In this document: positions 18,747-27,483 of the stretch, one piece after another
How the letters are laid out: each line of letters begins with the position of its first letter
Numbering within the stretch: position 1 is the stretch's first letter
Assembly: GCF_900101095.1 (NCBI RefSeq)
Contig: NZ_FNFM01000002.1
Span: forward strand, 124,001-188,000
Length of the DNA: 64,000 nt
Source: Actinopolyspora mzabensis
Lineage (GTDB): Bacteria > Actinomycetota > Actinomycetes > Mycobacteriales > Pseudonocardiaceae
Direction of reading: 5' to 3'
The notes under the pieces: generated by a model
Seen by the model: the letters and a program-made list of their open reading frames with translations, nothing else
Databases searched by the model: none
What the model was told of the DNA's origin: nothing
Translations under genes and position numbers: made by a program

Positions 18747-19344
18747 TCAACACCCTTTCCATCAACATCATGTGCGGTTCACTGCCGCTGTCGGTCACGG
18801 TCTGGTGGATATCGACCAGACCCTGTTCGGCCATATCCGCCAGCAGGACCTTGGCCACACCGAACGGCACACCAAGCAGCGCCCCGATCTCGGCAACCGA
18901 CCGGGGCTGACCGCACAGCTGTACCACTGACTGGTACTCCTGCCGCAAGGGTGTGCCCGGACGGTACTGCGCGCTGGTGGAAATAAGTGTCTCCAGCTCC
19001 AGTTCCACATTGGATTTGGTACGTCCCCCCGTCCACGCGTAGGAACGGATGCTGGCCGCTGGAGTGTCCTCCCCCTCTTCGGCCCGGTTCGCCGGTTCGT
19101 TCTCACGACCGACCGACTCCTCGGGCCGGGCGCGGTCGGAACGCGTGCGCTCGGAGCGCCGGGGACGCGCTGCGCCCTCCTGCTCCTCCGACCTCCGTTT
19201 GTTCCGGCCGCGCCCACTTCCGAAATTGAGCCCGTTGTAGACGTCGGCGAAGGTCGCCTCCTCGACGTCCTGCTCCTCGTCCCGCCCGTACCACCGCCCG
19301 GCCTCGTCGGAACGACGCTCGTTGTAGTCGGAATCCCTGCTCAT
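18727..19344 (-). CDS. cvnC: Conservon DUF742 protein (CvnC-type)
   Basis: The 205-residue protein has a long acidic/basic disordered N-terminus (about 1-85). The DUF742 domain then begins SIRSYAWTGGRTKSNVELELETLIST and contains the winged-helix-like QPRSVAEIGALLGVPFGVAKVLLADMAEQGLVDIHQT. I used the ATG at 19344, which leaves 7 nt to cvnB. An upstream extension would overlap cvnB. It lies in a cvnA-B-C-D operon. The N-terminal extension is much longer than in many CvnC proteins. Confidence 0.92.
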   Translation of the reverse strand: MSRDSDYNERRSDEAGRWYGRDEEQDVEEATFADVYNGLNFGSGRGRNKRRSEEQEGAARPRRSERTRSDRARPEESVGRENEPANRAEEGEDTPAASIRSYAWTGGRTKSNVELELETLISTSAQYRPGTPLRQEYQSVVQLCGQPRSVAEIGALLGVPFGVAKVLLADMAEQGLVDIHQTVTDSGSEPHMMLMERVLSGLRRL

Positions 19345-19351
19345 GGTGGCC

Positions 19352-19792
19352 TCACACCAATTGCTCTGAAACGGAGTTGTCAGCACCCTGCAGCTTCGAA
19401 CGCAGCTCGGGCGTGAGAATTCGACCGACTCGTTCGACCAGCATCGCCATCTCGTAGGCGATCAGGCCCATGTCGCACTGCGGTGCCGCCAGTACGGTCA
19501 GGCAGGAACCGTCACTGATGGACATCTGCAGCATCATGCCGCGATCCATCTCGACTATGGTCTCCTTGACCTGTCCCGCTTCGAAGCATCGAGCGGCGCC
19601 CTGGGTGAGGCTTAACAAGCCCGAAGCCACCGCGGCGAGCTGTTCGGCCCGGTCCCGCGGCAACTTGTCCGAAGACGTCAACAGCAGTCCGTCCGCCGAG
19701 ACCACGATCGCGTGAGCTACTCCGCTGACGCGCTCCGTGAAATCGGTGACCAACCAATTGAACTGGTCGATCTTCGCCTGCTGAGATGACAT
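19352..19792 (-). CDS. cvnB: Conservon roadblock/LC7 protein (CvnB-type)
   Basis: This 146-residue roadblock/LC7-domain protein is the probable regulator or scaffold of the CvnD GTPase, comparable to MglB acting on MglA. The signature VSADGLLLTSSDKLPRDRAEQLAAVASGL lies at about 31-59 and GRILTPELRSKL near the end. It starts at ATG 19792, 59 nt downstream of cvnA. Confidence 0.93.
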   Translation of the reverse strand: MSSQQAKIDQFNWLVTDFTERVSGVAHAIVVSADGLLLTSSDKLPRDRAEQLAAVASGLLSLTQGAARCFEAGQVKETIVEMDRGMMLQMSISDGSCLTVLAAPQCDMGLIAYEMAMLVERVGRILTPELRSKLQGADNSVSEQLV

Positions 19793-19851
19793 GTCGCCTC
19801 CTTTTGCTTGGTTCGGCGGTGGCTGAGCGGGCGGAACTCGGCCCCACCTAT

Positions 19852-22800
19852 CTATTCCCCAGCGCTGTGCCTACCCCGACGCACACCCTGCTGGAAACTC
19901 GACAACCGGCCACGTGTCTCGTCCGGCGCCGGTGTGTTCTGCGGCCCGGAACTCTGATCACTCGGTGGTGGGGCGCTTCCCGGGGCGAGATGCTGTTTGG
20001 GCACTCGCCTGGGTAAGCCCGCCGAGGTGTAGTCCGAGGGCTGTGGATCCGCGGCCGCGGCCGCTTCCTGCTGGGCCTGGTCGGTTTCGAAGTTCCACGC
20101 GGAGGGCTCGTTCACCGGAGACTCCGATCGAGTGATCCAACTCGACGAATTCCGCTGCTGTCGAGCTCGTCCGTCGAGCTGATGGTTGGCTTCGGCTCCG
20201 GGGACACCGGCCTGCTGCGCCGTCGCGGGCGACTGCTCGCGCCGCGGCCCCTGGCCGGGGGAACCGCCACCGGGGACGTCGGAGGCGGCACTGTTGGAGG
20301 ACTTTTCGAGCTCGGCCTCTTCCATCCAGCTGAGCCCGCTGCGGCCGGTGGCGGCACCGGCGTTCCCACCTGCCTGCGGAGCGCCGGGAGCGGCCCCGGA
20401 CCGGCCACCGGAGTCGTTCGACTGGCCGCGCGGCGTACGGCGCGGCAGGCCGGAGGGGGTGAAACCACCCGGTTCGGCACGCGATTCGGAGACGGGTTCC
20501 TCCACCCTGGGATGTTGGGTTGTCTCCTCCGTGCTTCCCGGCGGAGCCGGTGGCCCCACGGGGGCTCCCCCGTCCTCGGGGGTAGCCCGCTCGTTCGGGC
20601 CTCGCCGATCGTTTGTGTCCTCACCGGTGGGCCAGGACCACCCACCAGTGCCGGACTGCCCCGAGGAGGTCTGGTGGTAGGCGTCCTCGGGCGACGGGTG
20701 GAACCACTGTGGTGCGGAATCGGTGAACATCCCGGGTGAACCGGTTTGGGGGGCTATCGCGTGCACCACGGTCGGCGCGCTGTCCGAGTAACGCTGTTCC
20801 GGCCCTTCCCTTGACGCGAAGTCGTCGAAGTGCAGCGATTCCCCGAGCGAGTCGTCCTCCTCGGTGCTTTCCACGTACTCCTGCCCCTCCGGAGGTTCGA
20901 AGAGACCGCGGAACCTGTCCGACGGCTCCGGATCCCGCTCCTGACTCGCGGAGCGGACGGGTTCGGCAGCGGCCGGAGGTTCCGGTTGGGAAACCGGCGC
21001 GGTGGGCGGGGTCGGCGCCTGCGGCCGCGAGTCCCCCTGCTCCGGAGGTCGGGAACGATCACCGGTGTGGGACGGGGGCTGGGTGGGAGCCGACTGGGAG
21101 CCGCCACGCTGCTGGGTCGGCAGCGAGGGGGGTTCTCCCAGGTCGAAGCGGGGCAGACCGCCTTCCAGGATCTGATGCCGGTTGGCTCCGTTCGCACGGG
21201 GGGCCGGGGCCTGTTCGTTGCCGTTGCGGGGCTGTTCGTTGCCCTGGCCCGACTGTTCGGCGGCGGTGCTGCCGGAAGCGTCCTGACCGGGAGCGGACAG
21301 CCGCTGTTCGATGGTGGGAGGGCTCGGCTCGGGGGTGGCCCGCACGGTGGGCTGCGGGGACCCGTCGGGAATGACCAGGTCGGGCGGGATGCGGACCGTG
21401 GCGCGAATTCCGTCGACGTCGTCCCCACCGTGCAACCGCACCGTGATGCCGTGCCTGCCGGCGAGCCGCGCGATGACCAGCAGCCCCATTCGGCGGGAGG
21501 TGGACAGGTCGTACTCGTCGAAGGAGGCCAGTCGTTCGTTGGCCTCGGCGAGTTCCTGCTCCCCCATGCCGATCCCGTGGTCGAGCACGTCGATGGTCAA
21601 CGAGGAGTCCTCGGACTGATGGCTGGAGACGGTGACCGAGGTCTCGGGTGAGGAGAAGTTCGCGGCGTTGTCGAGCAACTCGGCCATCAGCCGCACCAGA
21701 TCACTGCCCGCGTAACCGACCAGTCGTGCCGTCGGAGGCGCCTGCACCACCACCCGGGGATAGTGCTCGATCTCGGAGATCGCGGCACGGAGCACGTCGG
21801 ACAGCTCCACCGGCTGAGTGAACCGGCGTGCCATGTCGCTGCCGGACAGCACCATGAGGTTCTCGTTGTTGCGCCGCATCCGGGTGGCGAGGTGGTCGAG
21901 CCGGAACAGTGTCGCCAGCTGGTCCGGGTCGTCCTCGTCGTGCTCGAGTTGTTCGAACAGTCGCAGCTGCCGCTCCAGCAGACTCTGACTGCGCCGGGAG
22001 ACGTTGACGAAGGAGTCGCTGTAGCCGCGCCGCAGGTTCGCCTGCTCCGAGGCGAGGTGGAGGGCCTGGCGGTTGACCTCGTCGAAGGCGCGGGCCACCT
22101 GACCGACCTCCTCGGTGGTCTGCACCGGTACCGCGTCGACCTCCACATCGGACTCGAAGGAACCGTGCCGGATGCGCTCGACGGCACGGGGCAACTGCTC
22201 GTCGGCGGCGTGCAGCGCACCGCGACGCAGCTGATCCAGCGACCTGAGCAGATTGCGCCCCATCACGATGATGACGGCCGCGGCCACGATCAGTCCCGCG
22301 ACCATGATCACCGTGGTCAGTCCGGCCCGGTCACTGGCTTCGTCGTACAACGAGTAAGCGCGCTGGTTGAACTGCTCCGACAGCTCGTAACGCACCTGGG
22401 TGGTGCTGTTGATCAGCTTGTCGGAAAGCTGGTTCCACTGGTCCAACGTCAGGGAGGAGCGCACCTCGTCGACTCGGATCGCCCGCATGAGCTGATCCTC
22501 GGTCTCCAGCCACTGCTGCATGACGTCGCTGTTGACCACCTGCCTGGCCTGTCTCGGCTCGGAGTTGGCAACGGACTCGAAGCTGGTTATCCGCGAGTCC
22601 AACCGGGCTCTGGAGTCGTTGAGCGCGTCGGTCAGCGCGGGAGTGAAATCGCTCCGGGGCAGCGCGGCGTCCACGAGGGCGCGCTGGATCCGGATCTCGT
22701 CCTCGGCCCTGGAGAGTTCGTGCAGCGCGCTGATCGTGCTGTAGAGCCTCGAATCGTCGATGGTGTTGATGACAGCGCGCTCCAACGACAGCAGCGAACT

Positions 22801-23340
22801 GATGATCTCGTTGTAGGTGCCGATCGCGTCGACAGGCCGCAGCGAACCGGTCATCACTCCCTCGCGCAGTTCGCGCAGTTTCGCGAGCTGCTGGCGGAGT
22901 TGGTCGAACTGCGCCGAGGTCACCGGGCTGAACTTCTGCACGTTGTCCAGCACCTGCGGTGCCTTCTTCGCGAATTCGGTGACCTTCGCGTACTGCTTCT
23001 GGTACTCCTGGCGCGCGCCGGGAGCCTCACCGAGCAGCTCGGCGGCCTTGGTGCGCTCGGTCTGCAGCCCGGTCAGCAGCGGCTGAATGCTGTCCCGCGC
23101 CTCGGTGAGCCTGCTGATCTCCTGGTAGCGATTAGCCTGGGAAACCTCGTCGTTGATCTGGAAGACACCGAGCGCGAGCACGAACACGACCGGGACGAGC
23201 ACGACGGCGCCGAGCTTGACCGGAATCCGCCAGTTCCGCCAGTCGCGCAGTGAGGCGCGCCGCGCACCACCGGGCCTGTTCTGCGGGGCTCGGGTGTCTC
23301 GGACCTGTTCCCGGTTCGCCCGTCGTGCCGCCGCACTCAC
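19852..23340 (-). CDS. cvnA: Conservon sensor kinase-like protein (CvnA-type)
   Basis: This 1162-residue membrane sensor has a first membrane span at 42-61, an extracellular NIT-like helical domain (about 65-335) and a second span at about 342-360. A HAMP-like segment is followed by a kinase core. H483 in LDHLATRMRRNNENL occupies the H-box. The ATPase domain has N558 in ELLDNAANF and DHGIGM near 587-592. About 500 residues of Pro/Ser/Gln-rich tail follow, containing SGLPRRTP and AGLPRRVP motifs. It should control CvnB, CvnC and CvnD. There is no response regulator nearby. The start is GTG 23340. The tail is long even for this family. Confidence 0.92.
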   Translation of the reverse strand: MSAAARRANREQVRDTRAPQNRPGGARRASLRDWRNWRIPVKLGAVVLVPVVFVLALGVFQINDEVSQANRYQEISRLTEARDSIQPLLTGLQTERTKAAELLGEAPGARQEYQKQYAKVTEFAKKAPQVLDNVQKFSPVTSAQFDQLRQQLAKLRELREGVMTGSLRPVDAIGTYNEIISSLLSLERAVINTIDDSRLYSTISALHELSRAEDEIRIQRALVDAALPRSDFTPALTDALNDSRARLDSRITSFESVANSEPRQARQVVNSDVMQQWLETEDQLMRAIRVDEVRSSLTLDQWNQLSDKLINSTTQVRYELSEQFNQRAYSLYDEASDRAGLTTVIMVAGLIVAAAVIIVMGRNLLRSLDQLRRGALHAADEQLPRAVERIRHGSFESDVEVDAVPVQTTEEVGQVARAFDEVNRQALHLASEQANLRRGYSDSFVNVSRRSQSLLERQLRLFEQLEHDEDDPDQLATLFRLDHLATRMRRNNENLMVLSGSDMARRFTQPVELSDVLRAAISEIEHYPRVVVQAPPTARLVGYAGSDLVRLMAELLDNAANFSSPETSVTVSSHQSEDSSLTIDVLDHGIGMGEQELAEANERLASFDEYDLSTSRRMGLLVIARLAGRHGITVRLHGGDDVDGIRATVRIPPDLVIPDGSPQPTVRATPEPSPPTIEQRLSAPGQDASGSTAAEQSGQGNEQPRNGNEQAPAPRANGANRHQILEGGLPRFDLGEPPSLPTQQRGGSQSAPTQPPSHTGDRSRPPEQGDSRPQAPTPPTAPVSQPEPPAAAEPVRSASQERDPEPSDRFRGLFEPPEGQEYVESTEEDDSLGESLHFDDFASREGPEQRYSDSAPTVVHAIAPQTGSPGMFTDSAPQWFHPSPEDAYHQTSSGQSGTGGWSWPTGEDTNDRRGPNERATPEDGGAPVGPPAPPGSTEETTQHPRVEEPVSESRAEPGGFTPSGLPRRTPRGQSNDSGGRSGAAPGAPQAGGNAGAATGRSGLSWMEEAELEKSSNSAASDVPGGGSPGQGPRREQSPATAQQAGVPGAEANHQLDGRARQQRNSSSWITRSESPVNEPSAWNFETDQAQQEAAAAADPQPSDYTSAGLPRRVPKQHLAPGSAPPPSDQSSGPQNTPAPDETRGRLSSFQQGVRRGRHSAGE

Positions 23341-24135
23341 GAAAGCTCCCGAAAGTCAAGCTGTCGTTCGTCCTGCTCTGTCACGGTGCGGTCCCTTCCG
23401 AACGAACAAATCGTAGGAGAACGGCGCCTGTGCCACCCGGCCGAGTGAAGGCATATCGCCGTGTTCCCCGAGTCACTCCGAGCGCATCCCGGATCACTTC
23501 GATACGCGACATTCTGGGCGGACGCGATCCCACAATACGCTCCGTCACCAATAGTCGCGTACCGCGAGGGTCACTTCACCAGCCTTTTCGAACGGGTGAC
23601 GCGCGGCTTGTGGCCATCTCGGATTGTAAAGATAGCGGACAAGGTACCGATCGCGGGGCGAGTTTTCCACCCCGCCCACTCGAACAGGCACTCCGGACAC
23701 ATACAAGATCATGTTTTAGGCTTGCCCCGCAGCGTGACACACGAAGGACGGAGAAAGTTCGCACAAGGTGTCGAACCGAAGTACCCTATCGTGTTCGGCC
23801 GACTGTGAAAACCGGGACAGGCGCAACGCGGGCGAGCCACTGTGGTACTCATCGGTAATGGCCCATGAGCTGCGACACGACAGAGCGACATCCCCTCGGC
23901 CATGCCCCGAAGTCCGGACTGTACATCTGTCCGCGTACGGCGAAGGAAGCAGCAGGATTCCCCCGATAGCGGGAACAAGGACGTAGTATGTTGCGCTGAC
24001 CGGACAGGCTCCGGCGGGCCGGCACCACGGCCGGGAGGCGCCGCGATTCGCGTCGGCTGTCGACGTGGTCGCGCCGAACACACCGAATCGGCACAACCCC
24101 ACCGACACAGTTCACCGACTTCGGAAGAAGAGCGC
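23341..24135. other. Long divergent spacer, no gene recognised
   Basis: Nearly 800 bp separate the conservon start (minus strand) from the DUF485 gene (plus strand), so it should contain promoters for both operons. The middle part (about 23,500-23,870) is more AT-rich than the genes. Open frames in it have poor codon bias. I could not assign clear promoter hexamers, a riboswitch or an RNA gene. A small RNA could be present. Confidence 0.45.
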
Positions 24136-24555
24136 ATGAGCAACACGACGCCACCACCACTGCGCGCGCGGTACGGGGAGCGAAGCGAGAAAACGCACGC
24201 TTCCTTCGGCGGTATCGAGAAAAGCGCGGCACTCGGCGCAAAAACCGGCCCCGATTTCGCGGGAATTGCGGGATCGGCGGAATTCGATGAACTGCGTGCA
24301 CGGTTGAAGCGCTTCGTGCTGCCGATGACCGTGTTGTTTCTCGCCCTGTATCTCGGGTACGTACTACTGGCCGCCTACGCGCCGGAGTTCATGGCCGAAC
24401 CGGTCCTCGGCAACATCAACGTCGGACTGCTGTTCGGAGTCGGGCAGTTCGTTTCCACGCTCCTGATCACCACGCTCTACGTCAAGTTCGCGGAACGGCG
24501 GGTGGACCCCGAGGTGGACAAGCTGCGCGAGACCGCCGGTGGTGGTCAGCGGTGA
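24136..24555 (+). CDS. DUF485 membrane protein, symporter partner
   Basis: This is a 139-residue protein with a soluble N-terminus of about 60 residues and two membrane spans (about 62-80 and 93-118). They carry the DUF485 pattern FVLPMTVLFLALYLGYVLLAAYAPEFM and GLLFGVGQFVSTLLITTLYVKFA. Genes of this family (E. coli YjcH) sit directly upstream of acetate/solute:sodium symporters. Here the TGA overlaps the GTG of the symporter gene, so the two are translationally coupled. The N-terminal extension before the first span is longer than in YjcH. Confidence 0.9.
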   Translation: MSNTTPPPLRARYGERSEKTHASFGGIEKSAALGAKTGPDFAGIAGSAEFDELRARLKRFVLPMTVLFLALYLGYVLLAAYAPEFMAEPVLGNINVGLLFGVGQFVSTLLITTLYVKFAERRVDPEVDKLRETAGGGQR

Positions 24556-26162
24556 ACACACTGGCGCAACAGCAGTCCCCGCTCGGCGACACCAGTCCCG
24601 TCGTCAACATAAGCGTGTTCGCCGGGTTGATCCTGCTCACACTGCTGATCGCCTACCGGGCCAGCAGCAGCGGAAACACCAGCGACTACTTCGCGGCGGG
24701 CGGCACCTTCTCCGGTGCGCAGAACGGAGTCGCGCTTTCCGGCGACTTCCTGTCCGCTGCCTCGTTCCTCGGCATCGCGGGCGCCATCGCGGTGCACGGC
24801 TACGACGGGTTCCTCTACTCGATCGGTTTTCTCGTGGCCTGGCTGGTGAATTTGCTGCTGGTCGCCGAGCGGCTGCGCAACACCGGCCGGTTCACCATGG
24901 GCGACGTGCTCAGTTTCCGGATGCGCCGACGCCCGGTGCGTGCCGCGGCCGCCGTGTCCACCCTGTTCGTCACCATCGCCTACATGGTCGCGCAGATGGC
25001 GGGAGCGGGCGATCTGGTGGCCCTGCTGCTGGACATTCGCAGCGGTACGGGGCAGGCCCTGGTGATCGCCGTGGTCGGCGTGGTCATGGTCTTCTACGTG
25101 CTCATCGGCGGCATGAAGGGCACCACCTGGGTGCAGATGCTGAAAGCGGTCATGCTGCTGCTGTCGGTATCACTGATAACACTTTTCCTACTGGGCAAGT
25201 TCGGTTTCAACTTCAGCGACCTGATGCACCGCGCCGCGGAGAACAATCCGCTCGGTGAAGGCATGTTCGCCCCGGGCGCGCAGTACGGCGAAAACGCGCT
25301 GACGAAGCTGGACTTCGTATCACTGTCGATGGCCCTGGTGCTCGGCGTGGCCGGACTCCCCCACGTGCTGATGCGGTTCTACACGGTGCCGAACTCGCGG
25401 GAAGCACGTCGATCGGTCGTGTGGGCCACCTGGTTGATGTCGCTGTTCTACCTCTGCACGCTGGTGATCGGGTTCGGCGCCGCGGCACTGGTGGGCACCG
25501 AGACCATCAACAACGCGCCGGGCGGCGAGAACTCCGCCGCTCCGCTGCTCGCCTACGAGATCGGCGGGACCGTACTGCTCGGTGTGATCTCCGCGGTCGC
25601 CTTCGCTACCATCCTCGCCGTGGTCGCGGGCCTGACCCTGACGGCCTCCGCCTCGTTCGCGCACGACTTCTACGCCAACGTGATGCGCGGTGGTAAGGCC
25701 GATCCGACCTCCGAGGTCAGGGTGGCTCGCATCACCGCGATGGTCATAGGTTTCGCGGCCATCCTGGGTGGAATCCTCGTCAACGGGCAGAACATCGCCT
25801 TCCTGGTGGGACTGGCCTTCGCGATCGCCGCCTCCGCGAACCTGTCCACTCTGGTGTTCACACTGTTCTGGAAACGGTTCAACACCAGCGGAACCCTGTG
25901 GGCGATGTACGGCGGGCTCGGATCCTGCCTGCTGCTCATGTTGTTCTCCCCCGTGTTCTCCGGGTCCGCCGACTCCATCTTCCCCTCGGTGGACTTCAGC
26001 TTCTTCCCGCTGAGCAACCCCGGACTCGTCTCCATCCCGATGTCGTTCCTGTTCGGCGTCATCGGCACCTTCGTACGGCCGCGTTCCGCCGATCCGGAGG
26101 ACTTCGACGCGATGAAGGTGCGCTCGCTCACGGGTATCGGTGCGCGGGACGTGGTGTACTGA
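24552..26162 (+). CDS. Solute:sodium symporter family protein (ActP-like)
   Basis: This secondary transporter of 536 residues has about 13 membrane spans and probably imports acetate or another monocarboxylate with sodium. Family features include AYRASSSGNTSDYFAAGGTFSGAQNG, GDFLSAASFLGIAGAI and GLPHVLMRFYTVPNSREARRSV, the last matching the SSS signature region of ActP proteins. The GTG start at 24552 overlaps the upstream DUF485 stop. The pairing with DUF485 supports the ActP-type assignment, but the exact substrate is inferred. Confidence 0.9.
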   Translation: MNTLAQQQSPLGDTSPVVNISVFAGLILLTLLIAYRASSSGNTSDYFAAGGTFSGAQNGVALSGDFLSAASFLGIAGAIAVHGYDGFLYSIGFLVAWLVNLLLVAERLRNTGRFTMGDVLSFRMRRRPVRAAAAVSTLFVTIAYMVAQMAGAGDLVALLLDIRSGTGQALVIAVVGVVMVFYVLIGGMKGTTWVQMLKAVMLLLSVSLITLFLLGKFGFNFSDLMHRAAENNPLGEGMFAPGAQYGENALTKLDFVSLSMALVLGVAGLPHVLMRFYTVPNSREARRSVVWATWLMSLFYLCTLVIGFGAAALVGTETINNAPGGENSAAPLLAYEIGGTVLLGVISAVAFATILAVVAGLTLTASASFAHDFYANVMRGGKADPTSEVRVARITAMVIGFAAILGGILVNGQNIAFLVGLAFAIAASANLSTLVFTLFWKRFNTSGTLWAMYGGLGSCLLLMLFSPVFSGSADSIFPSVDFSFFPLSNPGLVSIPMSFLFGVIGTFVRPRSADPEDFDAMKVRSLTGIGARDVVY

Positions 26163-26300
26163 GGAGTCGTGGTCGGCGGGATCTCGTCGGCGCGGTTTCC
26201 GCGGGGGTCGCTCGGTGCGGCCTCCGCCGGGTCCCGTTCCCGCCGGGTCCCGTGGCCAAGGGGTCTCGCGCCGGAACCGCACCGCGCCCGTTCGATTCGG

Positions 26301-26343
26301 GCGCTGTTCGGTTCCAGCGCTGTTCGGTTCCAGCGCTGCTCGG
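26301..26343. repeat. 16-bp tandem repeat in a convergent spacer
   Basis: Two perfect copies of GCGCTGTTCGGTTCCA (26301-26316, 26317-26332) and a partial third lie just before the 3' end of the dehalogenase gene. They resemble the 15-bp repeat at 5393-5467 in reverse complement (shared CTGTTC core). Confidence 0.75.
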
Positions 26344-26349
26344 ATCTGC

Positions 26350-27267
26350 CTACGTTCGGTTCGGACGGCGCACGAACTCGGCCACCACGCGGCCCAGTTC
26401 GACACCCGCGTCCTCCTGGAGGAAGTGACCGGCTTCGGCGATGGTCGCGTGCCGCTGTCCGGCCGCGCCCGGCAGCAGCTTACGCAGCACCGGCCCCATG
26501 GACGCGGTGATCGGATCACTGTCGCTGAACGCGGTCAGCACGGGTGTCTCGTCGGCGGTCAACGCTCGCCACGCGGCGCGGTTCGCCTCGGTGGCCGGAT
26601 CGTCCGGGCTGGTCGGCACCAGCCCCGGCATGGCACGCGGCCCGGCCTTGTAGGACTCGTCGGGGAACGGTGCGTCGTAGGCGGCGCGTACTTCCGGCGA
26701 CATCGGCCGGGCGCATCCGCCCGCGACCAGTCGCCCGACGTCGAGGGTTTCCGCCCGCTCCACGGCCCTGCGGAATCGCCACCACACCTCGGGCATGTCG
26801 TGGTCGCCGGTGGGCATGCCGGTGTTGGCCGCGACCGCGCCCGAGAACCTGTCGGGGTGCTCCGCGAGCAGTCGCAGTCCCAGCAGACCTCCCCAGTCCT
26901 GCCCCACCAGGGTGAGCTCACGCAGGTCGAGCATGTCGAAGGCGAACTGGCGCAGCCACTCGACGTGCCGCGCGTAGCTGTGATCACCGGTCTCCGACGG
27001 CTTGTCCGAGCGTCCGAAACCGACGAGGTCGGGAGCGATCGCCCTGATGCCCGCCTCCGCCAGCACCGACATGACGTCGCGGTAGAGGAAGGACCAGCTC
27101 GGTTCCCCGTGCAGCAGCAGCACCGTCGGACCGTGCTCCGGACCGGCGGCGACGTAGGCCATGCGCAGCGTCCCGCCGTCCTGATCGGACAGCTCGACGT
27201 GGTGCGGGGAGTACCGGAATCCGGGGATCGCCTCGAAGCGCTCTTCGGGCGTGGTCAGTACGCGCAT
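26350..27267 (-). CDS. Haloalkane dehalogenase-like alpha/beta hydrolase
   Basis: The 305-residue protein is built like HLD-I haloalkane dehalogenases, which release halide from haloalkanes through an aspartyl ester. It has HGEPSWSFLYR (oxyanion and halide-binding Trp), LVGFGRSDKP, the nucleophile elbow GQDWGG with Asp, a second acid in FSDSDP and the base in EAGHFLQED. The Asp nucleophile rather than Ser is the strongest argument. The start is the ATG at 27267. It is a single gene, convergent with the symporter. The natural substrate is unknown, and epoxide hydrolases share part of this pattern. Confidence 0.88.
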   Translation of the reverse strand: MRVLTTPEERFEAIPGFRYSPHHVELSDQDGGTLRMAYVAAGPEHGPTVLLLHGEPSWSFLYRDVMSVLAEAGIRAIAPDLVGFGRSDKPSETGDHSYARHVEWLRQFAFDMLDLRELTLVGQDWGGLLGLRLLAEHPDRFSGAVAANTGMPTGDHDMPEVWWRFRRAVERAETLDVGRLVAGGCARPMSPEVRAAYDAPFPDESYKAGPRAMPGLVPTSPDDPATEANRAAWRALTADETPVLTAFSDSDPITASMGPVLRKLLPGAAGQRHATIAEAGHFLQEDAGVELGRVVAEFVRRPNRT

Positions 27268-27483
27268 GCGGGGACGTTACAACCGCGCTCCGCAAGGCGT
27301 CCACGGAACCGTCCCGTTCCGCAAGCACCGGAACCGGGAACACCCAGTGCTTCCGAATCGCCGCACCAGGTGTCGGGACGGTGCTAATCTCGGGTACGGC
27401 TCGGTTCCGAGCTCTCGCCGGAAGTTCCGGGGAGCCCGGGGCGTCCCGGCTCCGGACAACACCTCCAGGAGTCGGAGCCCACG

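Noticed and set aside
18141-23340. Conservon extended by a cytochrome P450 (cvnE/F)
   Set aside because: No P450 heme-binding motif was found downstream of cvnD. The next gene is convergent.
23461-23808. A 115-codon plus-strand gene in the conservon/DUF485 spacer
   Set aside because: Poor third-position GC bias compared with all neighbours, no ribosome site, no domain.
24253-24268. A P-like sequence (GATTTCGCGGGAATT) inside the DUF485 gene
   Set aside because: It lies in coding DNA, is single and imperfect, and encodes a normal part of the protein, so it is probably chance.
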